Made by a program: the position numbers and the translations under genes. 8,171 nucleotides of DNA. It comes from Candidatus Woesearchaeota archaeon. GTDB lineage: Archaea > Nanobdellota > Nanobdellia > Woesearchaeales > WALR01. Shown here piece after piece: positions 1 through 6,854 of the stretch (position 1 is the first letter of the stretch; every line of letters starts with the position of its first letter). Below the pieces are notes generated by a model, which was given only the letters and a program-made list of their open reading frames with translations, had not been told where the DNA came from and searched no databases. The DNA lies in the NCBI GenBank assembly GCA_015522765.1, contig WALR01000117.1, forward strand, positions 1 to 8,171, written 5' to 3'.

Positions 1-26
1 AATTAAAACAGCAAAAGGGGGTTAAA

Positions 27-65
27 GAGCAGTAAGATTATCTTGCTCATGCCATTTTTGTTTTT
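27..65 (+). terminator. Possible terminator of a gene left of the window
   Basis: GAGC (27-30) pairs with GCTC (45-48), and AAGA (34-37) with TCTT (41-44) around a TTA loop, leaving a three-base bulge (31-33). A T-rich run, TTTTTGTTTTT, follows at 55-65. In archaea the U-tract matters more than the hairpin. No coding sequence can be seen in bases 1-150, so this would end a transcript that starts outside the window. The call is tentative. Confidence 0.35.
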
Positions 66-76
66 AGGGCGATGCT

Positions 77-114
77 CATATACATAATATTCCTTGTATC
101 TCTTAGCGAGGAAT
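77..114 (+). promoter_or_regulatory. AT-rich promoter candidate and leader hairpin before the first surface gene
   Basis: CATATACATAATAT (77-90) is the best TATA-like stretch upstream of the gene at 151; a start about 25 bases further on would give a leader of roughly 40 nt. ATTCCTTG (89-96) can pair with CGAGGAAT (107-114), including one G-U pair, around a 10-nt loop. The hairpin lies so close to the presumed initiation point that it may or may not be transcribed. GGGGGTTGAG (136-145), five bases before the ATG, resembles a Shine-Dalgarno sequence. The ribosome site is more convincing than the promoter. Confidence 0.3.
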
Positions 115-150
115 GAAGATAAATAAATAAAATTTGGGGGTTGAGAGAAA

Positions 151-1455
151 ATGAATGAGAAGAAGATGTTGTTAAATTTTAGTTTTGTTTTTGTGTTGCT
201 CCTAGTCTTTGTCGGGGCAAGCGCCGCGCAGGTAGTAATATCTGATGTCGAGCTTAACGAGGACTCATTGAGCCCTACAGCGACAAACTTTGTAAGGGAT
301 GTTCAGAGGGGTGACCAGTTCACTGTTAAAGTCCACCTCTACTCAACAGAGCCCCTGAGCGATGTTCAGGTAAGCGGCGAGATACGCGGATATGATCACA
401 CAGACCTGATAGATGATATAACAAGCGTGTTCGACATGAAGGCAAATGTCACCTATGTGAAGAAGCTCAGTCTCAGTCTGCCCCAGAGAATGGGCCAGGA
501 CAGATACAAACTGAGGATTCATGTGGAGGACAGGGACAGCAACACCTATGAGCAGACATACGAGCTTGAGGTTGACACTGCAAGGCACAGCATAGTTATC
601 CAGGATGTTCTTTTGAACCCATTTGATAATGTTAAGGCTGGGTCAGCACTTCTCTCAACGATAAGACTCAAGAACTACGGAGAGGTCACAGAGGAAGGAA
701 TAAAGATGAAGTTCTCTATTCCCGCACTTGGAGTCTCTGCTTCAGACTACATGGACAAGCTTAAGTCAGATGAGTCAGCAAGTTCAGAGGAGCTCTATCT
801 GAGGATTCCCGCCTGCACAAAGGAGGGAGATTACACATGGACAGCAGAGGTATCCTACCATGACGGGGAGAAGACAACCTCTAAATCAGGCAGTGTTCAT
901 GTAATAAAAGGGAACTACTGCCCCACCGCAACTGCCAAGGAGGAGAACCCAGAGACAATAACATCTAAAACAGTGATATCAATTGCTACGACAAGCCAGA
1001 CGATTGACTCCTCAAAGGGCGGTGTTGTCTATCCGGTTACCGTAACAAATGCAGGAACAACATCAAAGACATACATGCTGAGCGTTGATTCAACAGGGTG
1101 GGCGGACTTCCAGATAAGCCCAAGCAATGTAATGGTGCTTAACCCTGGCCAGTCAGGAACAGCTTATGTGTATGTAACCCCTCTTAAGAGTACAGTTGAA
1201 GGGGAGCACATGTTCTCTGTCACCGTTAAGACAGGGGAGAATGTGCTTAAGCAGATACCCATGAAAGCTGTTGTTGAGGGAACGCCTGCAAAGACGACAA
1301 CTACCACAACATCAAAGCTGAAGACTTTCCTCGAAGTTGCCTTACTTGTGCTGCTTGTGCTGCTTGTGCTTTTAGGCATAATTGTGGCTTTCTCAAGGCT
1401 CAAGAAGGGCGGTAAAGGCGAGGAAGAAGGAGAGGAAGCAAAGACCTATTATTAG
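151..1455 (+). CDS. Putative S-layer-type, C-terminally anchored surface protein
   Basis: 434 residues. A Lys-containing N-terminus and hydrophobic core (residues 1-26) ending in GASAA form a signal peptide. Three beta-rich regions follow: about 27-142 (starting AQVVISDVEL), about 145-255 (starting RHSIVIQDVLL, with LGVSASDY and SSEELYLRIPAC), and about 270-378, an Ig-like unit with VTNAGTTSKTY and LNPGQSG motifs like those in the next gene. A six-Thr run (382-387) is a likely glycosylated stalk, then one membrane helix (393-415) and a short basic/acidic cytoplasmic tail ending in TYY. This order matches proteins annotated as putative S-layer proteins in Woesearchaeota and relatives; that match is from memory. 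Two Cys, in IPAC and GNYC, could pair. The mature part has few N-glycosylation sequons, unlike the next gene. The ATG is chosen because the signal peptide begins there and GGGGGTTGAG precedes it. Function is probably structural; substrate or partner unknown. Confidence 0.85.
   Translation: MNEKKMLLNFSFVFVLLLVFVGASAAQVVISDVELNEDSLSPTATNFVRDVQRGDQFTVKVHLYSTEPLSDVQVSGEIRGYDHTDLIDDITSVFDMKANVTYVKKLSLSLPQRMGQDRYKLRIHVEDRDSNTYEQTYELEVDTARHSIVIQDVLLNPFDNVKAGSALLSTIRLKNYGEVTEEGIKMKFSIPALGVSASDYMDKLKSDESASSEELYLRIPACTKEGDYTWTAEVSYHDGEKTTSKSGSVHVIKGNYCPTATAKEENPETITSKTVISIATTSQTIDSSKGGVVYPVTVTNAGTTSKTYMLSVDSTGWADFQISPSNVMVLNPGQSGTAYVYVTPLKSTVEGEHMFSVTVKTGENVLKQIPMKAVVEGTPAKTTTTTTSKLKTFLEVALLVLLVLLVLLGIIVAFSRLKKGGKGEEEGEEAKTYY
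1345..1371 (+). repeat. 9-bp tandem repeat, three copies, in the membrane anchor
   Basis: Three units of CTTGTGCTG (the last ends CTT) encode LVL-LVL-LVL in the C-terminal membrane helix of the surface protein. The nucleotide identity is closer than leucine/valine coding requires, which suggests slippage. Gain or loss of a unit would change the helix by three residues without shifting the frame. Confidence 0.7.
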
Positions 1456-1489
1456 GTCTTTATTTTCTTATTTTTTTATTATTTTTATT
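1441..1489 (+). terminator. Hairpin plus T-tract terminator that contains the stop codon
   Basis: AAGACCTA (1441-1448) and TAGGTCTT (1453-1460) form a perfect 8-bp stem with a TTAT loop. T-rich sequence follows (1461-1489), including a run of seven T. The TAG stop of the surface gene (1453-1455) is the first triplet of the 3' stem arm, so the last codons (Lys-Thr-Tyr-Tyr) encode the other arm. The T-tract would terminate an archaeal polymerase even without the stem; the stem may protect the mRNA end. Confidence 0.7.
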
Positions 1490-1551
1490 TGCATCTGCTT
1501 AATCCCCACGACAGCCTGATAAAGAGTGTTTTTCAATATTTGGTTTGATAA

Positions 1552-4530
1552 ATGAAAGTGTTGATTATGATTCATAATAAACGCACCAGGATGGGGAAAG
1601 ACGCAGGTTTATCCTGGATTTTTCTCTTCCTGTCCTTGTTTCTTCTTTTCATTTCAGCAATACCCGCCTCTAGTGCTCTTATAGAGGAGAATCTTACAGT
1701 TGGAAATGAGTCCGTGCTCTACCTAGAGATGCAGCACGATTTCTCCATCTCCCTTTCAAGGACGAGCCTGGTTGTATGCAGGCATGCCTCATCATCGTTC
1801 TTCTTCACTATCAAGAACCTGGGGGACTCATCTGCAACATACAACTTCGAGCTTTCAGGAACGGCGGCCCCCTACTCCCTCCCAAGCATGAGAAGCGTCT
1901 TTCTTCTGCCAGGCGAGGAGAAGAAGGTAAGCGTGTTCGTGAAGGCATCCTCTTCATTTCCTGATTTTGCCACTTTGGGCATAAAAGTAAGCTCTCCCCT
2001 CTCCTCGAAGTACTTTGAGGTGAAGATGGAAGCGCGGGACTGCTCATCACTTGTAATCTCGGATTATTCTGATTTTAAGAGCACCTGCCCCTGCTCGCCC
2101 TCATCAGCCTACATAAAAATAAGCAATCCCTCCCCCTTCACAGAGAACTACAGGTTATCCTCTGACTTTAAGTATGTCTCGTTCTCGACCAGCTCATTTT
2201 TTCTTCTCCCTCACACCTTCAAGCTAATAAGCGTGTTCGTTAAATCACCCTGCTCATCGTATGGCCTTAAAGAGGTGCCTATAAAGATTGAGGCGTTAAC
2301 CTCCGGCTCAGAAATAGTCCTTAAGCAGAAATACAACATAAAGCGATGCTATGGATACTCTGTATGGACATCCTCCTATAAGGAGGAGAATGGCAACTTA
2401 TCATCTGATTTAAAGCAAACCACCCATTATCATCTCTGTCTTGACAAGAACTACGCCATCCCCCTCGCGATATTTAACAACGCATCATTTGAGAACAGCT
2501 ACTCAATAAAATTAGACGGCCCCAGATGGATGAGGCTTTACAAGCCCTCCATAGATGTCCCTCCGGGCGAGATAAAGGTGATTGATATCTTCGCAGGGCC
2601 CAAAGAGGGCTATGAGAATGTAATGTATAAGAATTACAATGCGTCAATAAGGGTTAGAAGTTCTCTCGGAGACTACAACAGGAACCTTACCCTCTCACTC
2701 TCCCTCTCGAAGTGCTTCGATTTGTCAATGAGCATAACCCCTTATGACACCTCACTGGCTGAGGATGTTGTCTGCTGCATGCCCGAGAAGAGGGTTCTTA
2801 AGATACGCAACAAAGGCATTGATGTTAATATATCCCTGAATGCGTCTGTTCCCTGGATTAGGTTGCCTGGCAGGGTAAATGTGCCTGCTAACTCATCTGT
2901 TAATATCCCTATGCTTATCAGTCCAAACTGCTCAGTGCTGCCGCGCCGTGGAGTTGTGATTATCTCGGCAAAGGTCAGCGGTTTTAATGTTAAGAAGATA
3001 TTCCGTTTGCAATACCCCGTCGCGTTAAGAAGGGGTAAGGAGTGCAGTATGCCCTCTGTGAGCGAGGTAGGGCTAATAAAAAACAGGAACATAAGAGTCC
3101 ACTACTTCAATGAATCACATGGCCTTGTAGTTGTTAATAAAGGAGAGAGAATCTCCACCTATCTAATAACCCCTGAAGGAGAATCATGGATGAGGGTGTA
3201 TCCTCAAGAGTTAACCCTCCATAAAGGAGAGAAGGGCTACCTCACACTGGTCACGAACCCCACCAACCAGACCGCTTCAGGAGTCTACCCATTAATCCTT
3301 CACATGTACGAGCCAAGCATAGACATGACATTTGATATCCCTATAAGTGTCACACTCTCTAAATGGACATTCATGGACACATTAGGATACCTCACCTACT
3401 TCTGCTGGAAGGGGCTTATTGCCTTCTCCATTATCATAATACTCATCGTTCTCCTCTTATTCGGGATTTTTTCATTGAAAGGGAGAAAGAAGGGGCGCAG
3501 GCGGAACAGCCTTATGAAGAGCTATCTCTCATTACTCATACTGATGTTCCTACTCTTAGCAATTGTGCTTTACTCCCTGCTATCATGCGCCCACTTCAAC
3601 TGGAATGCAGCCTCCCAGACCATCTCGCATGTCTTCTCGGAATTAAAGGATGCCCTCTGGTCCTCTATCCTGTTCGTCTACCACCAGCTCTCCTACATTC
3701 TCAGCAGGACTGCTGCAACTCATGCCGTAGGAAATGTGTCCCTTAACAAGTCCATTAATGTATCGATAAACGCGACATTAAACCAGACAATTAATAAGAC
3801 CTGGAACAAGACAGCAGGGAAGAACATAACTGTCATCGTGACGGCATGCTCCGACGGCGTAGACAATGACGGCGACGGGCTCATCGATATGCTCGATCCG
3901 GGGTGCTCCTCGCCCCTCGACCAGGACGAGCACAACTACACAGAACAGTGCGATGACGGCATGGACAATGACAACGACTCCCTCATAGATGCGCGCGACC
4001 CCGGGTGCAGGAGGTATTACTTCACAGGCGCCCTCATGCGCTACTTTGAGCTTTACAATCGTTCAGGCGAAAACATCGTTATGAACGAGAGCTTCAGGTT
4101 CAGGGTTCTCTACTCCAATGAGAGCGAACTTGTTAATCTCTCAGGACATGTCTACGACCCTGACAGAGACATTATAAGGATATACCCTGTCGCACCCGCA
4201 AACCTAAATGTTTCAGTGGAAGGCCTTGACGCATTTGTAAGTGTGAAGGATACAAGCAGGCTCCCCTCTGTTTATGACATGTACTTCATTGCGGCTGATA
4301 CAAAAGGGGCGTTCACCAACAGTAAGAACTTCACATTTGTAGCCCTTCCCATAAGGCGTGCAATGGTTAACCAGACCAATGGGACAACGACGAGCCTATC
4401 GGAGAATTACTCCTCCCTCCTGAATAACCCGCTTGTAAGAACACTGGTGCTTTCATTCTTCACCCTTCTATTGGTCGCTCTTATACTCTTTGAGCTGTTC
4501 TATCCCTCATCAGCTGAAAAGAAGAAGTAA
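1552..4530 (+). CDS. Large multi-Ig, three-helix surface glycoprotein with sequon comb and Ca-type repeats
   Basis: 992 residues. A hydrophobic segment (about 20-42, ending ASSA) is a signal peptide; its unusually long N-region suggests the true start may be Met14 (ATG at 1591). An in-frame TAA lies directly before 1552. About five Ig-like domains follow: roughly 76-164, 179-266, 296-388, 408-500 and 513-604. Most begin and end near Cys and share the pattern hydrophobic-strand, N.G/N.S turn, W(M/I)R, then PG or KGE before another strand, as in COG1470-type domains. Two membrane helices (about 621-642 and 658-678) flank a basic loop (643-656, GRKKGRRR), which should be cytoplasmic. The next outer part has a sequon comb (728-760) and two Cys-flanked acidic repeats (766-785, 800-819), then a beta-rich region and a last helix (about 964-984) with a Lys-rich tail. 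About 31 N-x-S/T sites are visible. The protein is probably an envelope or adhesion glycoprotein; ligand unknown. It lies 96 bases after the first surface gene and past its terminator, so it is probably transcribed separately; no clear promoter was found. Confidence 0.85.
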   Translation: MKVLIMIHNKRTRMGKDAGLSWIFLFLSLFLLFISAIPASSALIEENLTVGNESVLYLEMQHDFSISLSRTSLVVCRHASSSFFFTIKNLGDSSATYNFELSGTAAPYSLPSMRSVFLLPGEEKKVSVFVKASSSFPDFATLGIKVSSPLSSKYFEVKMEARDCSSLVISDYSDFKSTCPCSPSSAYIKISNPSPFTENYRLSSDFKYVSFSTSSFFLLPHTFKLISVFVKSPCSSYGLKEVPIKIEALTSGSEIVLKQKYNIKRCYGYSVWTSSYKEENGNLSSDLKQTTHYHLCLDKNYAIPLAIFNNASFENSYSIKLDGPRWMRLYKPSIDVPPGEIKVIDIFAGPKEGYENVMYKNYNASIRVRSSLGDYNRNLTLSLSLSKCFDLSMSITPYDTSLAEDVVCCMPEKRVLKIRNKGIDVNISLNASVPWIRLPGRVNVPANSSVNIPMLISPNCSVLPRRGVVIISAKVSGFNVKKIFRLQYPVALRRGKECSMPSVSEVGLIKNRNIRVHYFNESHGLVVVNKGERISTYLITPEGESWMRVYPQELTLHKGEKGYLTLVTNPTNQTASGVYPLILHMYEPSIDMTFDIPISVTLSKWTFMDTLGYLTYFCWKGLIAFSIIIILIVLLLFGIFSLKGRKKGRRRNSLMKSYLSLLILMFLLLAIVLYSLLSCAHFNWNAASQTISHVFSELKDALWSSILFVYHQLSYILSRTAATHAVGNVSLNKSINVSINATLNQTINKTWNKTAGKNITVIVTACSDGVDNDGDGLIDMLDPGCSSPLDQDEHNYTEQCDDGMDNDNDSLIDARDPGCRRYYFTGALMRYFELYNRSGENIVMNESFRFRVLYSNESELVNLSGHVYDPDRDIIRIYPVAPANLNVSVEGLDAFVSVKDTSRLPSVYDMYFIAADTKGAFTNSKNFTFVALPIRRAMVNQTNGTTTSLSENYSSLLNNPLVRTLVLSFFTLLLVALILFELFYPSSAEKKK
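3733..3831 (+). repeat. Tetrapeptide N-x-[S/T]-hydrophobic repeat: N-glycosylation comb
   Basis: Within the 992-residue protein, Asn residues at 728, 732, 736, 740, 744, 748 and 752 are each followed by x-Ser/Thr; an eighth site is at Asn758. The first seven units are exactly four residues long (NVSL, NKSI, NVSI, NATL, NQTI, NKTW, NKTA). The codons vary between units, for example both AAT and AAC for Asn, so this is not a recent DNA duplication. It sits about 50 residues outside the second membrane helix, just before the acidic repeats. Confidence 0.9.
3847..4008 (+). repeat. Two Cys-flanked DNDxDxLID calcium-type repeats
   Basis: Residues 766-785 and 800-819 of the large surface protein fit C-x-D-G-x-D-N-D-x-D-x-L-I-D-x-x-D-P-G-C, 20 residues each with a 14-residue linker. 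The regularly spaced Asp/Asn side chains resemble EF-hand or thrombospondin type 3 calcium loops, and the end Cys probably form a disulfide that closes each loop. Such repeats are common in secreted proteins of DPANN archaea. Metal binding is inferred from the motif. Confidence 0.85.
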
Positions 4531-4566
4531 TGTATTCTTGGATAATTACCTCTGTTAAAATGCAGA

Positions 4567-4683
4567 TGGGGGCACGGGGATTCGAACCCCGATCTAGCGG
4601 TTTCTTCCGGGCATATCATCGGGCAAGCCCTCAGCGCTCCATGACTGGAGCCGCTTGTTCTGGCCAGGTTATACTATGCCCCC
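4567..4683 (-). tRNA. trnW: tRNA-Trp (anticodon CCA) with a 43-nt intron
   Basis: Read on the minus strand, GGGGGCA (4683-4677) pairs with TGCCCCC (4574-4568) as the acceptor stem, with discriminator A at 4567 and no encoded CCA. The T arm is CGGGG-TTCGAAT-CCCCG. The anticodon stem AGCGG/CCGCT is perfect and encloses CT-CCA-G plus A38, with CCA (4648-4646) specifying Trp. The D stem is weak (G-C, U-A, A.A, U.G). The spliced length is 74 nt with a four-base variable loop. The intron lies between 37 and 38. CUCC (32-35) pairs with GGAAG at the intron end with one A bulged, giving a 3-nt bulge on each strand cut after its second base (AG|U and AA|A), a relaxed bulge-helix-bulge for the splicing endonuclease. 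The gene converges on the surface gene at its left. Confidence 0.97.
4602..4644 (-). ncRNA. tRNA-Trp intron with box C/D-like guide for C34 2'-O-methylation
   Basis: Inside the intron, on the minus strand: CUGA (4634-4631, box D or D'), then GGG-CUUG-CCC (4630-4621), then AUGAUAU (4619-4613), which matches five of seven bases of box C, RUGAUGA. UGGAGC upstream of CUGA (4641-4636) is complementary to tRNA bases 31-36, GCUCCA. Counting back from CUGA, the fifth nucleotide (G) pairs with C34, as the N+5 rule requires. In Haloferax and other archaea the pre-tRNA-Trp intron is known to guide Cm34 and Um39. Here a second guide and an outer C/D pair are not visible, and residue 39 is C. Circularising the excised intron would join the box C side to the guide, so a one-guide circular RNA is possible; that is an inference. 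Confidence 0.65.
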
Positions 4684-4705
4684 GTCTGTTCAGGGGAGGG
4701 TTATT

Positions 4706-4725
4706 CCTCTTATTAATTATTTTCG
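4706..4725 (-). promoter_or_regulatory. BRE/TATA promoter of tRNA-Trp
   Basis: On the minus strand CGAAAAT (4725-4719) followed by AATTAATAA (4719-4711) resembles a purine-rich BRE plus TATA box. Its centre is about 32 bases before the mature tRNA 5' end, which allows a 25-base spacing to the start and a leader of about seven nucleotides. It begins right after the permease TAA, so the tRNA need not depend on the upstream operon. Confidence 0.6.
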
Positions 4726-4726
4726 T

Positions 4727-5491
4727 TTATACAACATTGCTCTTCTCAAAAAGGTAGGCGCCGGTCACCACTATGACAGCTGCAAATGCAATTAATACAA
4801 GCATGTCCGCCCCTGCCGCCATCATCGAGCTATTTGTCATCACCCCCCTAAGCCCGTCTATGCCGTATGTCAGGGGGTCAAGGTAGGAGAAAACCCTTAG
4901 CCAGCCGGGCAGGTTGCTTATCGGGAAGAGCGCCCCTGAGAGAAAGAACAGGGGAAAGATGACAAGGTTTATTATCAGGTTAAAACCCTGTATGTCGCTC
5001 ATCTGGGAGGCAAAGATTAATCCCAGCCCTATGAAGGCAACGGCTATCGCGATTATGAACGCTGATTCATAGATTATAGAGAGCACTCCCCCTAGGTGGA
5101 ATCCTGTAAAGGCCGCTATTACCATTATCGACGCCGCCTGGATAATCGCTGTTGTGCATCCGCCCGCTATCCTCCCAAGGATTATTGAGGTTCTGTCAAC
5201 CGGGGCCACCATTATCTCCTTAAGGAAGCCGAACTCCCTGTCCCACAGCACAGAGATTCCTGCTATCATAGAGGTGAATATCACGCTCATTCCGAGTATC
5301 CCCGGAAGCAGAAAGTCAAGGTAGCCTGTTCCTCCTGATACGCCGGGGACAGCCATCCCCCTGAACCCCAGGCCGAGGAACAGCAGGAACATTAGGGGCA
5401 TAGCGAGGCTCCCGACAACCCTCGACTTTGACCTCAGGAACCTCTTGGTCTCCCTCAGCCACAATACATATACAGCCGTTAAATTAATCAT
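4727..5491 (-). CDS. ABC-2 type transporter permease
   Basis: 254 residues, normal for the DrrB/NodJ-like ABC-2 family. Six membrane segments can be placed near residues 25-42, 60-80, 104-127, 138-160, 170-190 and 228-247. The family pattern REFGFLKEIMVAPV..T..ILGR lies at 85-107 between helices 2 and 3, and FFLSGALFP..NLP.W...FSYLDPLTYGIDGLRG at 182-215. It forms the membrane channel of an exporter driven by the ATPase encoded just upstream; the ATG overlaps that gene's end by four bases (ATGA), and GAGGATGAGA lies a few bases before it, so the two are translationally coupled. The substrate cannot be told from sequence; this family moves drugs, polysaccharides, lipids or antibiotics. No terminator is evident before the tRNA promoter. 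Confidence 0.93.
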   Translation of the reverse strand: MINLTAVYVLWLRETKRFLRSKSRVVGSLAMPLMFLLFLGLGFRGMAVPGVSGGTGYLDFLLPGILGMSVIFTSMIAGISVLWDREFGFLKEIMVAPVDRTSIILGRIAGGCTTAIIQAASIMVIAAFTGFHLGGVLSIIYESAFIIAIAVAFIGLGLIFASQMSDIQGFNLIINLVIFPLFFLSGALFPISNLPGWLRVFSYLDPLTYGIDGLRGVMTNSSMMAAGADMLVLIAFAAVIVVTGAYLFEKSNVV

Positions 5492-6507
5492 CTTCTCATC
5501 CTCTTAATAAACTCCCTGTTCCTCTCATAGCCGTCAGCCCCGTCTTCCCTGATGTTCCTTCCCGTGAAATGAAGGAACACATCTTCCAGGCTTGGCGTGT
5601 GAATGTCAAGGGAAACCACTCTTACCCCCTCCCTTTCTGCCATGCTTATAATCAGGGGTACCTTATCATTCCCCCCCTCCACTGTTATGAGGAGCTCGTC
5701 CTCCCCTGTCTGTGTTCTTGCCAGCCTTAAATCAGTCTTCTTCACCTTTATCCTGTCATTTATCTTATGAATGAGCCCCCTGTAACTCTTCTCGCTTCCC
5801 CTTATGTACAGCTGTATTATGTCGCCTCCCAGGCTCTTCTTAAGATTAGCGGGCGTGTCAATGGCGACAATCTTCCCGTTGTCAATGATGGCAACCCTGT
5901 CCGCCAGATAATCAGCCTCCTCCATGTAATGGGTGGTGAGAATTACACTCAGCATGCCCTCCTGTTTAAGCGACTTTATATACTCCCATATCCTCCTTCT
6001 TGTCTGGGCGTCAAGTCCAAGGGTGGGCTCGTCAAGGAAGAGCACCCTCGGCTTATGCATAAGCCCCCGCGCAATCTCCAAGCGCCTCTTCATCCCCCCT
6101 GAATAATTCCCAACGAGCATGTCTGCCTTTCCCTCAAGCTCTATAAGCTTGAGCACCTTCCTTATCCTCTCCTTTATGATGCCCCTCTTCAGCCCGTAAA
6201 GCATTGCGTGCAGATGCAAATTCTCCCTTCCAGTCAGCTTGTTGTCAAGGGTGGGGTCCTGGAAGACTATGCCAATCCTTTTTCTTACCTTATAATTGTC
6301 TCTTCCTATAACCGCCCCTGCCACCTCCGCGTGTCCACTAGTCGGGTTTATAAGGGTGGCAAGCATATTAATGGTTGTGGTCTTCCCTGCCCCGTTTGGG
6401 CCGAGCAGTCCGAATACCTCTCCCTCCTCAACATAAAACGAAATCCTGTTAACTGCGGTCACCCTTCCAAACCTCTTTGTAAGCCCGCTCACATTTATTG
6501 CTCTCAT
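5488..6507 (-). CDS. ABC transporter ATP-binding protein, DrrA type
   Basis: 339 residues with a complete nucleotide-binding domain: Walker A GPNGAGKT (36-43), Q-loop Q83 in FQDPTLD, signature YSGGMKRR (135-142), Walker B VLFLDEP (155-161) with catalytic Glu160, D-loop LGLD (163-166) and switch His193 in TTHYMEEAD. The extra C-terminal domain (about 225-339), with PSLEDVFLHFTGR near its end, is typical of DrrA-like ATPases that pair with ABC-2 permeases. It should hydrolyse ATP at the inner membrane face to power export by the next gene. The ATG directly abuts the TAA of the DUF192 gene, with AAGGAG just before that stop serving as ribosome site. All key residues are present. Confidence 0.96.
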   Translation of the reverse strand: MRAINVSGLTKRFGRVTAVNRISFYVEEGEVFGLLGPNGAGKTTTINMLATLINPTSGHAEVAGAVIGRDNYKVRKRIGIVFQDPTLDNKLTGRENLHLHAMLYGLKRGIIKERIRKVLKLIELEGKADMLVGNYSGGMKRRLEIARGLMHKPRVLFLDEPTLGLDAQTRRRIWEYIKSLKQEGMLSVILTTHYMEEADYLADRVAIIDNGKIVAIDTPANLKKSLGGDIIQLYIRGSEKSYRGLIHKINDRIKVKKTDLRLARTQTGEDELLITVEGGNDKVPLIISMAEREGVRVVSLDIHTPSLEDVFLHFTGRNIREDGADGYERNREFIKRMRR

Positions 6508-6849
6508 TTACTCCTTAACCTCTATGGTGTCCCCTGTTTTTATTCCCGCCGCCTTTATAGCGCCCCTCCTTGCTTCGACGAGGTATCTTGCTCTTCTCCT
6601 TGGGTTGTAAAATGTGAAAGGCTTTAAGCTTTCCTTTAACTCAACAACCCTCCACTTTGAGTCGAGATAAATCAAGTCCAGCGGGAAGAAGACAAACAGC
6701 ATATGAATTGGAATGAGCACCTCTTTTTTGAAGACAAAAACGAGGCATCTTGGCTTCCTGAACATAAGTCCGAGAGCCTTTGAGGTGCTGCTTACAGCAA
6801 ACTCCTCCTCAGTGCATACTACCCTTCCATTGCGTTTATTGATAATCAT
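6508..6849 (-). CDS. DUF192 family protein
   Basis: 113 residues. The DUF192 (COG1430) pattern is clear: LGLMFR (26-31), the conserved core IHMLFVFFPLDLIYLD (48-63), the P..ARY(L/V)(V/L)E segment (83-92) and a terminal G.K.GD.IEV. Many family members carry a signal peptide; this one has none and should be cytoplasmic. The biochemical role of the family is unknown. It starts five bases after the coiled-coil gene, whose TGA is followed by an in-frame TAA; its own ribosome site is weak, so translation probably depends on the upstream gene. Its placement with an exporter does not by itself assign a role in transport. Confidence 0.88.
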   Translation of the reverse strand: MIINKRNGRVVCTEEEFAVSSTSKALGLMFRKPRCLVFVFKKEVLIPIHMLFVFFPLDLIYLDSKWRVVELKESLKPFTFYNPRRRARYLVEARRGAIKAAGIKTGDTIEVKE

Positions 6850-6854
6850 GGTTA

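Noticed and set aside
1164..1403. Val/Ser-rich - strand frame opposite the Thr linker and membrane anchor
   Set aside because: Its poly-Val run is the complement of the Thr codons; no ribosome site.
3363..3746. 127-codon + strand frame inside the large surface gene
   Set aside because: Shadow frame of a well-supported gene with membrane helices and sequons; no independent features.
4530..4757. 75-codon + strand frame starting in the TAATG overlap with the large surface gene
   Set aside because: It runs antisense through the whole tRNA-Trp and its promoter, and its peptide simply translates the tRNA complement.
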